Below are positions 1-8,687 of a stretch of 64,000 nucleotides of DNA, piece after piece. The stretch is taken from the NCBI GenBank assembly GCA_027483605.1, contig JAIXUE010000037.1, positions 1 to 64,000 of the forward strand, read 5' to 3'. Both the position numbers and the translations under genes were made by a program. Each line of letters opens with the position of its first letter. Position 1 is the first letter of the stretch. Under the pieces are notes generated by a model. The model was not told the DNA's origin, made no database searches, and worked only from the letters and a program-made list of their open reading frames with translations. The stretch is from Cryomorphaceae bacterium. Lineage in GTDB: Bacteria; Bacteroidota; Bacteroidia; Flavobacteriales_D; Crocinitomicaceae.

Positions 1-1704
1 CAAAGTTTGTGTAGCAACAACTTTACCGCTAAGATCGTAAACTGATAGTAAACCGTTGGTTTCTTCTTTAAAAGTAATAGTTACAGATTCTGTTGCCGGA
101 TTCGGATAGATTGTGAAGTCTGCAGCTGTCAATTCTTCGATACCAACTAAAGAGGTATTCATACGAATTCCAAGTGCGTTTCCATTTGAATATGTGCCAC
201 CATCGTTTATTAAATGAATAACTGATGCATACCAAGGTTGTGCTACTGTTTGATCATCCAAAATACGGATTATATTGGCAGTGTTAATCTCGGTTAATAC
301 CGCTGCATAATATGCACCATCATTAAGTGTTATAGGTTGATCAAAATAAATTGTGGCTTTACCAGCTGCTATATCTGCAGCAGTGATTACATAGTAGTTG
401 CTTAATGCACCATATCCATTTACATCAATGGTTTCAGCATAGCTATCAGCAAACATCTCAGCTGTATCAATAATTGAAACTTGAATTTGAGTATTTTCTG
501 TTGTGCCTGTACCAAGCATTACGTCTATAGAGCTTACAGAATTTTGTCCACCTCGAAGGTGATACATATTGGCGAAAATAGTACCAACTGTTGTGTTAAA
601 AGAGTTTGAACCTAATGAGGTTGTAGTTTGTAATTCTGCTGGGTTGACACCAATTCCGTCAATTGAATATACATTAGATGTGATTTCAAAATTGCGTTTA
701 GCAACGTTATTGATAAATGTAGTAGCCGTGCTTAATTCTTCAGCTGAGGAAACGTTGTAAAGTCCTTGGTATAACCCTGTGGATAGTGATGGAGTTTCAC
801 TGTTTCCGAACAGGATTGTATCCCCTGATGCTAAGTTACCAACTGTGTAATTATAATTAAATGAATTAAAATCTACATTGGCAGCAACATTCGTAGCATT
901 AGCAGCACCAAAGTTGAAAATGTAACCTCCTACATCATAGCTATTATCAAGGTTATAGGTTGGGGTTCTGCCGTACTCAATTCCCTCATTGTTTGTCCCA
1001 ACAAAGAAAGGGCTGATTGAACGAATGTCATTTGCAGGTTGTTCAATCATCTTTAAATCGTCAACAAGCCAAGCATAATCCCAAGATCCGATATATCTTA
1101 AACGGATTTTTACGTTTGCTTGTCCGCCTGCTGCTGAACTAATATTTACTTGCCCTTGTTCTTGAAAAAGCGTACTAACCGGTTTGTCAGTGTTAACAGC
1201 AAATGGAGTCCAGACTGTTCCGCCATCATTACTTATTTCAAAAATAGTTTCTGTGGTTTGCCACATTCTAATTCGTTGGTTAAATTCTAAAACAACAAAA
1301 GGATAAGCAGAGCAATCAATAGTACCAGTGTAAGTAATCAATGCATCTTGATTTCCGCCATCTTGGCCAACAGCATCAGAATCAAACAAAGCGTAACCAT
1401 TTTCATTCGAAATTGTGTTAGATGCATCTACCCAAGCACCGGTACCATAACCTAACGAGGTGGAGGTGCTAGTAGAAATAACCCAATCTTGCGAGTCATT
1501 CGTATTATTTGAAATGGACCAATTTGCTGCGTTTGAGAAGTCGTTTGACCAAATTGTGATTTTAGCATTTTGTTCCTTTTTTTGTAAAGGAGCTTTTTCA
1601 AGGAAAGCATTATTTTCCTTTCTAATTTTTGGCCCATTTGTTTTTTGGGCAAAACTTAAGGTATACAATAAAGAAATACCTAGTAAAGTGTAAAGTTTTT
1701 TCAT
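1..1704 (-). CDS. T9SS-exported multi-domain surface protein (partial, C-terminus cut by window edge)
   Basis: The frame is open from an ATG at 1704 to base 1 (568 codons), with the end outside the window. A signal peptide (MKKLYTLLGISLLYTLSFAQ) is followed by a jelly-roll region of about 180 residues (NDFSNAANWSISNN... to ...WLVDDLKMIEQP) that resembles the cleaved-adhesin/MAM-like modules of Bacteroidota secreted proteins. The last visible residues (FTIYPNPATESVTITF, then LSVYDLSGKVV) are the start of a type A T9SS sorting domain, so the protein is probably exported by T9SS and anchored to or released from the surface. The cargo function is not recognisable. A CAAATATA sequence at 1729-1736 (TATATTTG on the coding strand) is a likely -7 box. 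Confidence 0.85.
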   Translation of the reverse strand, partial: MKKLYTLLGISLLYTLSFAQKTNGPKIRKENNAFLEKAPLQKKEQNAKITIWSNDFSNAANWSISNNTNDSQDWVISTSTSTSLGYGTGAWVDASNTISNENGYALFDSDAVGQDGGNQDALITYTGTIDCSAYPFVVLEFNQRIRMWQTTETIFEISNDGGTVWTPFAVNTDKPVSTLFQEQGQVNISSAAGGQANVKIRLRYIGSWDYAWLVDDLKMIEQPANDIRSISPFFVGTNNEGIEYGRTPTYNLDNSYDVGGYIFNFGAANATNVAANVDFNSFNYNYTVGNLASGDTILFGNSETPSLSTGLYQGLYNVSSAEELSTATTFINNVAKRNFEITSNVYSIDGIGVNPAELQTTTSLGSNSFNTTVGTIFANMYHLRGGQNSVSSIDVMLGTGTTENTQIQVSIIDTAEMFADSYAETIDVNGYGALSNYYVITAADIAAGKATIYFDQPITLNDGAYYAAVLTEINTANIIRILDDQTVAQPWYASVIHLINDGGTYSNGNALGIRMNTSLVGIEELTAADFTIYPNPATESVTITFKEETNGLLSVYDLSGKVVATQTL

Positions 1705-1760
1705 TGTTGATATTTTAGATAGTTAGCGCAAATATAGCGAAAATTCAAAAAATTGCTTGG

Positions 1761-2726
1761 TTAATAAGCCCGAGTAAATAAAAAATTCGCAAGTTCTCGT
1801 AATTCGTCCTTAGAGTTAGGTAATTCCATGTCCTCTAGGGATTTAAGTGCTTCATGATGATGAAATTCCATTTTGGCCTCACAGTAGGCACGAGCCCCTA
1901 GTTGAGTGTATAATTTTTGGGTCTGTTCGACCTTTGTTTTGTGGTCTTTGGTATTTTCGATTGCTTCAAGAACCTTCAATTCATTTGGAGCTGCTGCACT
2001 TTTGGCACTGATGGAAAGCAGGGTCTTTTTATTGGCCAATACATCGCCACCAATTTGCTTGCCCACTTGCGTACTTTCGCCGAAAAGGTCAAGGAGATCG
2101 TCTTGGATTTGAAACGCGAGTCCGAGTTGCTCTCCAAAAGTGTATAGACGCCTTGCGTCTGCGTCACTTACACCACCTACAATACCACCCATTTGCAAAG
2201 CGCAGCCTAATAAAACGGATGTTTTGAGGCGGATCATTTCAAGGTATTGTTTTTCGGTGACATCTGTCATGGTTTCAAAATCCATATCCATCTGCTGCCC
2301 CTCACAAACTTCAATTGCCGTTTGGTTGAAGACCTTAAAGAGTAACTGAAAGGTTGCTGCGTCATAATTTGCCAATTGATCATACGCTTTTACCAACAAT
2401 ACGTCGCCAGAAAGAATAGCGATATTGGCATTCCATTTTTCATGGACCGTAGACTGCCCGCGGCGCAGTGGTGCTGCGTCCATGATGTCATCGTGGATCA
2501 AGGAGAAATTATGAAAATATTCTACGGCAAGCGCTGCGGGTAATGCTTTTTCAAATGAGCTTCCCGCAAGTTTACAAGCCATTAAGCTGAGCATAGGGCG
2601 CATTCGTTTACCACCTAACTTTAGGAAATAGCGCAATGGATCATATAGGTTGGCTGGTGTTGGCGGGAAGTGATCTTGCTGCAGTGCTGTTTCTAGGTAG
2701 GCGCTATAGGTTGCTAAACTTTTCAT
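1761..2726 (-). CDS. Polyprenyl (geranylgeranyl/farnesyl-type) diphosphate synthase
   Basis: The 321-residue product condenses isopentenyl diphosphate onto allylic diphosphates in isoprenoid synthesis. The first aspartate-rich motif DDIMD is at residues 79-83, preceded by FSLIH and followed by PLRRG. The second, FQIQDDLLD, ends near residue 213. GGKRMRP near residue 38 is the diphosphate-binding segment. F74, five residues before the first motif, is a bulky residue of the kind that limits chain length, so a short product (C15-C20) is more likely than octaprenyl; this is inference. Length is normal. It follows the GLPGLI gene on the same strand with a 27-base gap and may be co-transcribed with it. 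Confidence 0.93.
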   Translation of the reverse strand: MKSLATYSAYLETALQQDHFPPTPANLYDPLRYFLKLGGKRMRPMLSLMACKLAGSSFEKALPAALAVEYFHNFSLIHDDIMDAAPLRRGQSTVHEKWNANIAILSGDVLLVKAYDQLANYDAATFQLLFKVFNQTAIEVCEGQQMDMDFETMTDVTEKQYLEMIRLKTSVLLGCALQMGGIVGGVSDADARRLYTFGEQLGLAFQIQDDLLDLFGESTQVGKQIGGDVLANKKTLLSISAKSAAAPNELKVLEAIENTKDHKTKVEQTQKLYTQLGARAYCEAKMEFHHHEALKSLEDMELPNSKDELRELANFLFTRAY

Positions 2727-2753
2727 GTGTGGATTGCTTTGTTCTTTTACAAA

Positions 2754-3482
2754 CTATAACCAACGAAAGATATCATCAAAAAGCCTTTTGCCCCAAGGTG
2801 TAGTGCCGTATTCTTTCTCAATTTTTTGACGCAATTCGGTGATGGTGAATACTTTGTTTTTACCTGGATTGAGCAATAATTCTTCTTGTTTAGGCGTAAG
2901 GGCTTCAATTTTTTTGGCAAAATAGACAATCCCGCCATCTTCGGTGGCAAGGCCAAGAATGGTGCCTGGTAAGCCGCAAAAACCTTCAGGCCCTACAGAA
3001 GGCGTGAGCATGGGTGTGTACCAAGCGTAGAGGCGCGTACTGTCATTCTTTTGATAAATTGCTTTTCTGCATTCATAACCACAAATCGTACGTTTGCTAT
3101 CGGTGATTTTCCAGGTCCGCTGTGGAAGGCTATCTTGCACATATACATTTTGTCCAAAAACAGCGAGCATCATGAGCTGCTTGTTGTTTTTGAGGTTTTG
3201 ATAATATGCATTTTTGGTGGTAAGCCAGGCCATTTCTTCGGGTTCATTGCTCGGGACAACCGCAAAATAAGCAGCAGTATCGTTAAATGAAAGCTGAAAA
3301 GACTCGATGCGAATTTTGTTTTCTTCGGTCACAAAACGCTTCATGCGCTGATCAGTAAAGCGTTTTTCAAGGTTGGTGCGGCGTTCAAAGGTGATTTTGC
3401 CAGCATGGATGTATTCTGTTTGCGCCCAGGCTTGTAGACTGAGCAACAAGGCACTAATGCCACATACGAAGATCTTCTTCAC
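2754..3482 (-). CDS. GLPGLI family exported protein
   Basis: This 242-residue protein has a signal peptide (about residues 1-20, ending AWA-Q). The family signature appears as GLPGTIL at residues 170-176, inside GPEGFCGLPGTILGL. Two nearby cysteines (C134, C138, in ICGYECRKA) could form a disulfide, a common arrangement in this family. The role of GLPGLI proteins is unknown; they are typical of Bacteroidota and commonly sit beside TonB-receptor-like barrels. That is the case here: the start overlaps the end of the upstream barrel gene by 29 bases, so the two are almost certainly translated from one mRNA. Confidence 0.9.
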   Translation of the reverse strand: MKKIFVCGISALLLSLQAWAQTEYIHAGKITFERRTNLEKRFTDQRMKRFVTEENKIRIESFQLSFNDTAAYFAVVPSNEPEEMAWLTTKNAYYQNLKNNKQLMMLAVFGQNVYVQDSLPQRTWKITDSKRTICGYECRKAIYQKNDSTRLYAWYTPMLTPSVGPEGFCGLPGTILGLATEDGGIVYFAKKIEALTPKQEELLLNPGKNKVFTITELRQKIEKEYGTTPWGKRLFDDIFRWL

Positions 3483-6198
3483 GGGTTTTGTTGTTGTTAA
3501 ATTTGTAAGTCAAGCGCAAGAGAAAGTAGCGCGTGATGATGCGCGTGAAGTTGTCGGTGATCATGTTGCCACTGACTGTACGCTGCAAATTGATGTTTTG
3601 ATTCAGCAAGTCGTTGATTGAAAATCCTAGGATGAGGTTTTCTGTTTTCAAGAAAGCTTTTTGAACTTCTAGGTCGACGATAAAGAGGTCGCGGTTGAAC
3701 GCATCGGCGCGCCCGCGGTTCAAGGTATAGTTGAGCTCCCATTTGAAACGGAAATGTGCAGGTAAGCGCCAATCGCCGGTCATGGAATAATTCTGGGTAG
3801 AGTAGGGCTGGTTGGCAAAAGTACTGAGCGTGGTCATTGGATTCACATAAGTATAATCTGCAGCAACGTTTAACTCTAAGCTATCCAAACTGATTTCTAT
3901 AGAAAAGGCCCCGTTTAATGTAGTGGTGCTAGTGGTATTGAGTTGGTTGTTGATGTAGTTATTGTTCCTGAAGTAAGAGGCATTCATACTCGGCTCAAAA
4001 GTGAGTTTGCGGTTCAGAATTGGATAGCCACCACCTGCATAAACAGTTGCAAACATGTTGCCATCGACATTAACCGTCTTTGAAATTGTTCTTCCGAATT
4101 GGTCAAATGTCGTACTGTTGCCAAAGTCGTTTTGCGTAAAGGTGGCGTTACCCCCCGACCAAATGTAGCGGCCGCTCATGGCTTGCCAAACGTTGGCATT
4201 GAAGTTGATTTGGTGCTGATAATTGGGCTGAAGATCAGGATTTCCTTCTTGGATGCGGTTAGGGTTGGTATTATCTCTAACCGGTTGTAAATCGTTGGCA
4301 CTTGGCGGCGCTGAATAAGTGCTGTAGCGGATGCTCATGCGCTTGGCCATACTCGGCTTGAACTGATAAGAGAAATTCGGCAAGAAATTGGAGATATTCT
4401 GATTGATCGCCACGCCATTGAATTGATTGATGTTGTCTATTTGTATGTTGCGAAAGCCTAAACCACCTGAAATGCGGTGGCTTTTGTAGAGGTAAGTAAG
4501 GGTGGTGGTACCGCGGTGTTGCAAACGCTCATTGATGAAATCATTGGTAAAGAGGCTGTCTATTTGATTGAATTGCCCAACTAGGTTGGGATTGTAGGTG
4601 TAGCGCGCTTGGTTAGATGCGCCTAATTCTAGAAAATATTCAGTGGTAAGTAAAAAGCTTTTGGAAAGCGGTTCTGTGTAAGAAAGCGTCACAAAGTTGG
4701 TGTTGCTTAAATTGTTGTTGGTCTTTCTTTGATTGGCGATAGTATCAAAAGCCAAAGCATTAGTGTTGGTCACTAGCCTACCTTCTGAGGAGTTGTTATT
4801 GTAACGAAGGATGTATTTCGCTTCTAATTCACGGTCTTTTTTAGCGAACTTTCTTCTTAAAATAGCTTCCGAATTACTGCTTACTCCTTTTGAGTCATAG
4901 GTGTTGTTCACGTTGGTGAGCAAATAAGAGGCAAAGCTGTTGTCTAGGAATTCATTGACAGACGTGTTGTTTTGGGTCCCGAGATCGAAGTGTACATTGG
5001 GCTTGAGTTCTAGCTTAGTTAGTGAATCAATATCGATTTGTAGATTCATATTGAAGCGGTGGGAGCTGCTGGTGGTTTGATTGGTGTCTGCGTCTTTGGT
5101 ATAATAAGAGCTGTCTGCCAAGAAGTACTGCGTTTGCGAGTTTGAGATGGCTTGAAGGCGGCTGTCATAATAAGCGTAATTGACACCGAGCTTTACTTTT
5201 TCAGAAAGGCGGTCGCTATAGTAAACACCCGTTTTGAGTGTTTGCGGAATGCCAGAGTTGTTGCCCCTGGAGTCGCGGTCCCAGAAATTGAGGCCACTCG
5301 CATCTCGTTCGTTATCGAGTCCAAATTTATTCATGTCTCCAAATCCAAAACTAGATTTTGGGGTGTTGGAGGCAAGCATAAAGACGGAGATCTTTTGGGT
5401 TTTATTGAATTTATTGAACAAGAGTTCAGATTCATAGAAGGCTTCGTCGGCAGCACCTTGATTGAAGTCAGAGGCAACTGCGGCTTTTCCAAAATAGCCG
5501 CGCTTGGCTTCGTCTTTGAGCTTGAGGTCTAAAACCTGTATTTTGTCGTCTTCACCGGCAGCGGCATCTTCGTTTTTCTTTTCATAAACTTGTACGGATT
5601 CTACGCCGTTGGCCGCAAGATTTTTGGTGGCAATGGTGGGGTCTGAGCCAAAAAACTCATCGCCGTCTACCAATACCTGACTAATTTCTTTACCCTGAGA
5701 AGTGATGCTGCCGTCGTCTTCGACTTTGATGCCCGGGAGTTTTTTGAGCAGGTCTTCTACCACGGCATTTTCAGCTACTTTAAAAGAGTCGGCCACAAAA
5801 ATAAGTGTATCGCCGCTGAAATACATTGCGTTTCGGTTGCGTGTCACCACCACTGCCTGAACGTCTTGTATTTTGGGGTACAGTCGGATGTCTGGGAGCT
5901 CGAAAGTAGATTTCTTAGCAGAGCCCATTAAGTAAATACTGCGAGGTGTCCAGTTACTGTGTTCGATCAGGAGTTGAAAAGAATCCAGTGGGAGGTTATT
6001 CAAGGCAAATTCACCATTGGCATTGCTGCGGGTGAAGCTCACCAAAACGGAGTCTCGGAGATGAATTGCCATAATGCTCGCTTGGTGGATTGGCGTAATG
6101 CCAGTGCTGTCTACTAAACGACCACTCACTTGCATGTTTTGACTGTAAGAAAGTGTGGAAAATAGAAATGAAAGACTAATAAAAAGTAATTTTTTCAT
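3454..6198 (-). CDS. TonB-dependent-receptor-like outer membrane beta-barrel protein
   Basis: The 914-residue protein starts with a signal peptide (to about residue 19, LSYSQ). A carboxypeptidase-regulatory-like beta-sandwich follows at about 22-110 (MQVSGRLVDSTG, ANGEFALNNLPLDSF). The plug-like domain at about 115-230 contains LLKKLPGIKVEDDGSI and VLVDGDEFFGSDP. The rest is a long region rich in Asn and aromatic residues with alternating hydrophobic strands, as in the Bacteroidota outer membrane beta-barrel family. It has the architecture of a SusC-like receptor but no SusD partner lies next to it; the partner is the GLPGLI gene downstream. The substrate is unknown. Confidence 0.9.
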   Translation of the reverse strand: MKKLLFISLSFLFSTLSYSQNMQVSGRLVDSTGITPIHQASIMAIHLRDSVLVSFTRSNANGEFALNNLPLDSFQLLIEHSNWTPRSIYLMGSAKKSTFELPDIRLYPKIQDVQAVVVTRNRNAMYFSGDTLIFVADSFKVAENAVVEDLLKKLPGIKVEDDGSITSQGKEISQVLVDGDEFFGSDPTIATKNLAANGVESVQVYEKKNEDAAAGEDDKIQVLDLKLKDEAKRGYFGKAAVASDFNQGAADEAFYESELLFNKFNKTQKISVFMLASNTPKSSFGFGDMNKFGLDNERDASGLNFWDRDSRGNNSGIPQTLKTGVYYSDRLSEKVKLGVNYAYYDSRLQAISNSQTQYFLADSSYYTKDADTNQTTSSSHRFNMNLQIDIDSLTKLELKPNVHFDLGTQNNTSVNEFLDNSFASYLLTNVNNTYDSKGVSSNSEAILRRKFAKKDRELEAKYILRYNNNSSEGRLVTNTNALAFDTIANQRKTNNNLSNTNFVTLSYTEPLSKSFLLTTEYFLELGASNQARYTYNPNLVGQFNQIDSLFTNDFINERLQHRGTTTLTYLYKSHRISGGLGFRNIQIDNINQFNGVAINQNISNFLPNFSYQFKPSMAKRMSIRYSTYSAPPSANDLQPVRDNTNPNRIQEGNPDLQPNYQHQINFNANVWQAMSGRYIWSGGNATFTQNDFGNSTTFDQFGRTISKTVNVDGNMFATVYAGGGYPILNRKLTFEPSMNASYFRNNNYINNQLNTTSTTTLNGAFSIEISLDSLELNVAADYTYVNPMTTLSTFANQPYSTQNYSMTGDWRLPAHFRFKWELNYTLNRGRADAFNRDLFIVDLEVQKAFLKTENLILGFSINDLLNQNINLQRTVSGNMITDNFTRIITRYFLLRLTYKFNNNKTREEDLRMWH

Positions 6199-6236
6199 GA
6201 AATAAGGGTCGGTACAATTATATAAGACGTTTGAAA

Positions 6237-7040
6237 TCAGTAAAATGTTGCGTTTGTGTTTTGAATTGCGGTCAGGACTTGGTATTGCAGGCCCGATGCT
6301 TCTTGTACATCTTGGAATTGAATAGAAAATGTTTGTTTTCTGAAGCTGTTTGGATTTTTTTCAAAGGCAAGAACAGAAGTGTCGTTGGGTGCGTAGGCGA
6401 GGTTGCTGGAGTATTCGTCATTGCCAAACTGCACAAACTTCTTGTTGAATGCTTCGTCGAAACCTTGAAAATAGAGTGTGAATGCGCCGTTTTGATTTTG
6501 CATTTGGGAGAGCATTTGCAAGGCGTTATCGATATCGCTGTTGGTTTTTTTATCCGATTTAATGGCCTTGAAAGGCACTTGCTTGCCGTTGATCACTTCT
6601 CTAGCGTAGCTGGCAATTGGGCTTTGATTGGCATTGTAAAAAACAAAAGTGCAGTGGTTTCGAAGGGTAGAGCTGCGCATGTTAGATTTGTTTACGAGCA
6701 CCATACTCAAGACCTCTTTGAGAAAGTAAAAAGTATATTGAACCTTATGCCCCAGGGGGTCAATCTTTTCGAGGCTAGCCTTTAAGATTTCTCCATTGGT
6801 ATCGAGCAGCGCTTCAGATTTGATGGTGTATGCACTTTTATGGGTAAAGAATAGCGATGGAAGTCGTTTGAGGTCTTGGCGTGCATCTACCTTTTCTTGG
6901 TAGTTCAGAAAAGCAGAGAGACCTTTAAATGTGGGCTCAAAAATTAATTTGGTCTCTTTTTTGGTGTCGACACCATTTGAGGTTTCTTTGCAAGAAAGAA
7001 ACAGGAGGGGAAGCAGAAGGAGCAATACTTTTTGAATCAC
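6237..7040 (-). CDS. Unknown lipoprotein
   Basis: The 267-residue product begins at a GTG (7040), the only plausible start before a perfect lipoprotein signal (MIQKVLLLLLPLLFLSC, lipid attachment at C17). After the cysteine comes a short linker (KETSNGVDTKK) and a mixed alpha/beta body with no domain I recognise. It is probably held in the inner leaflet of the outer membrane or at the periplasmic face. The next gene downstream (3454-6198) begins 38 bases past its stop, so the lipoprotein, barrel and GLPGLI genes may form one transcription unit. Upstream, ruvX is divergent, 46 bases away. Confidence 0.75.
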   Translation of the reverse strand: MIQKVLLLLLPLLFLSCKETSNGVDTKKETKLIFEPTFKGLSAFLNYQEKVDARQDLKRLPSLFFTHKSAYTIKSEALLDTNGEILKASLEKIDPLGHKVQYTFYFLKEVLSMVLVNKSNMRSSTLRNHCTFVFYNANQSPIASYAREVINGKQVPFKAIKSDKKTNSDIDNALQMLSQMQNQNGAFTLYFQGFDEAFNKKFVQFGNDEYSSNLAYAPNDTSVLAFEKNPNSFRKQTFSIQFQDVQEASGLQYQVLTAIQNTNATFY

Positions 7041-7074
7041 AACACGAATTTACAAATACTTCGGCGAAACTGTT

Positions 7075-7082
7075 TAATTTTG
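7075..7082 (+). promoter_or_regulatory. -7 promoter box of ruvX
   Basis: TAATTTTG fits the Bacteroidota TAnnTTTG -7 consensus exactly and ends four bases before the ruvX ATG. No TTG lies at the usual -33 spacing. If the box is used, transcription would begin at or next to the start codon. The GGAGG just after the box could instead be read as a Shine-Dalgarno sequence, but it overlaps the box and is too close to the ATG to be well placed. Confidence 0.5.
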
Positions 7083-7086
7083 GAGG

Positions 7087-7494
7087 ATGTCAGTGGTATT
7101 ATGTATTGATTTTGGTCTCAAGCGCTGTGGTTTGGCGCTCAGCGACCCTAATCGGATTATTGCAAGTCCTTTGCAGACCATCGATTCAAGCAAACTTGAA
7201 AACTGGCTTGAACAAGAAATCCCGAAGCGTAAAATTGTTGAAATCGTACTTGGCTATCCTACTCGTTTAGATGGTTCTGATGCGCATGTCACCGAAAACG
7301 TTCGTCTATTGAAATCTGTTCTTGAACAGAAATTTGTGAACATACCCATCGTTTTATTCGACGAACGGTTTTCATCTAAAATGGCGAGTAAAGCTATTTT
7401 TCAAATGGGTCACAAAAAGAAAAAGCACGACAAAAGCCTTGTGGATCAGGTGGCAGCTGCCATGATTTTACAAGAATACTTGAGTCAAAGCTAA
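7087..7494 (+). CDS. ruvX: RuvX/YqgF family Holliday junction resolvase
   Basis: This 135-residue RNase H-fold protein matches the YqgF/RuvX family in length and motifs. The N-terminal catalytic strand is LCIDFGLKRCGLAL (Asp8). GYPTRLDGSDAH and the FDERFSS segment carry the central acidic residue. The C-terminal DKSLVDQVAAAMILQEYL supplies the last acidic residues. In other bacteria the family acts in Holliday junction resolution and/or 16S rRNA 5' end maturation. It leads a plus-strand set ruvX-def-lipoprotein, with a 19-base gap to def. Confidence 0.93.
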   Translation: MSVVLCIDFGLKRCGLALSDPNRIIASPLQTIDSSKLENWLEQEIPKRKIVEIVLGYPTRLDGSDAHVTENVRLLKSVLEQKFVNIPIVLFDERFSSKMASKAIFQMGHKKKKHDKSLVDQVAAAMILQEYLSQS

Positions 7495-7509
7495 TCCTTG
7501 TTAAATTTG
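7480..7509 (+). promoter_or_regulatory. Promoter of def
   Basis: TTG at 7480-7482 and TAAATTTG at 7502-7509 are 19 bases apart, matching the Bacteroidota sigma factor consensus. The -7 box ends four bases before the def ATG, so the transcript would be leaderless or nearly so. The -33 element lies inside the end of ruvX, so def may have its own promoter besides any read-through. Confidence 0.6.
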
Positions 7510-7513
7510 CAAC

Positions 7514-8113
7514 ATGATTTTACCAATTGTCGCCTACGGAGATCCCGTCCTGAAAAAAGAAGCTGAAGAAATCGATCAAAACTATCCCGATTTACAAAAG
7601 CTCATTTCGGATATGTTTGAAACCATGTATCATGCCAAAGGTGTGGGTTTGGCAGCACCACAAATTGGCAAAAGTATTCGTTTGTTCATCGTAGATGGCA
7701 GTCCTTTTGCCGATGAAGAAGGCGATGAACCAGACCCTATGGCAGCAGGTATAGAAAATTTCAAAAAAGTATTCATCAATCCAATCATTGAAGAGGAAAG
7801 TGGTGCCAAATGGGCTTTTCAAGAAGGCTGCTTATCTATTCCTGGCATCCGTGAAAACGTCCAGCGCAAAGAAAAAGTACTTGTTACCTATTACGATGAA
7901 AACTGGGTTTTTCACGAAGAATCCTTTGATGGTTATGCCGCGCGCATCATTCAGCACGAATACGACCACATCGAAGGCGTTCTATTTACTGATCACCTCA
8001 GTCCACTTAAGAAAAAACTACTACTCAAACGCCTCGGAAACATTACGCAAGGCGCTATTCAAGTTGATTATAAAATGAGTTTTCCCGGCGCCAAGAAACC
8101 GCGCATGATTTAA
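7514..8113 (+). CDS. def: Peptide deformylase
   Basis: The 199-residue metalloenzyme removes the formyl group from the N-terminal methionine of new proteins. All three signature motifs are intact: GVGLAAPQ (43-50), EGCLS (104-108, metal ligand C106) and HEYDH (148-152, two His ligands and the catalytic Glu). An acidic insertion (ADEEGDEPDPMAAG, about 66-79) lies between motifs 1 and 2, which makes the protein somewhat longer than the E. coli enzyme; such an insertion is common in Bacteroidota deformylases. The start follows a TAAATTTG box by four bases. Confidence 0.97.
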   Translation: MILPIVAYGDPVLKKEAEEIDQNYPDLQKLISDMFETMYHAKGVGLAAPQIGKSIRLFIVDGSPFADEEGDEPDPMAAGIENFKKVFINPIIEEESGAKWAFQEGCLSIPGIRENVQRKEKVLVTYYDENWVFHEESFDGYAARIIQHEYDHIEGVLFTDHLSPLKKKLLLKRLGNITQGAIQVDYKMSFPGAKKPRMI

Positions 8114-8120
8114 ATACGAT

Positions 8121-8687
8121 ATGAAAAGACCAGCTATATTTACTTTCCTTTCTTTTTTATTCCTCGTTTCTTGTGGTCAATCTCCTGAGCACCAAACCAA
8201 AAAAGAAAAACTTCGCGAGGGCATCATTGCTTATGAAGACTCACTTGCCACTTTGCAAAAAGACCCTCAAAAAGCAGCTAAAATCACCAGCTTGGCTCAA
8301 ATCGAACTGATCAATCGCTTGTTGGCTTATAGTCGTGCTTTTCCTTCAGATACCTTTTCTGCAGATTGCCTGTTCAAAACACACATGATTTACGAGCACT
8401 TGCGAGCCCCAAAAGAGGCTAGGGCTTATGGCGATACCTTATTGCAGCGCTTTCCCAACTACAAAAATAAATTGCTTGTGATCGAGAGCCTCGGCAGTTC
8501 CTACGACATCAATGAGCCGCGTGATACCGCAATGGTGCGCAAATACTATCAGCTCCTTTTGAACGAACCGAAGATGCCTGCACAAAAAAAGAAGGACATC
8601 AAGGCGCGCTTGGCTAAACTTGATTTAACTTTCGAGCAGTACATTATGCAAGGAGATCCAGGACAGTTGGTTGGTCAAGGAAATTAA
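8121..8687 (+). CDS. TPR-like lipoprotein of unknown function
   Basis: This 188-residue protein begins with a lipoprotein signal (FLFLVSCGQS, lipid attachment at the Cys). The mature part is helical and looks like a few degenerate tetratricopeptide units (LINRLLAYSRAFPSDTFSA, EARAYGDTLLQRFP, MVRKYYQLLLNEP), which usually mediate protein contacts. It follows def by 7 bases and is probably co-transcribed with it. Its stop overlaps that of the convergent aroA: TTAA at 8684-8687 carries both stop codons. Confidence 0.8.
   Translation: MKRPAIFTFLSFLFLVSCGQSPEHQTKKEKLREGIIAYEDSLATLQKDPQKAAKITSLAQIELINRLLAYSRAFPSDTFSADCLFKTHMIYEHLRAPKEARAYGDTLLQRFPNYKNKLLVIESLGSSYDINEPRDTAMVRKYYQLLLNEPKMPAQKKKDIKARLAKLDLTFEQYIMQGDPGQLVGQGN

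Noticed and set aside
6231-6785. Open frame of 184 codons on the plus strand opposite the lipoprotein gene
   Set aside because: It is antisense to a gene with a perfect lipoprotein signal, has no recognisable domain or signal and is Cys- and Val-rich in the manner of reverse-frame translation.
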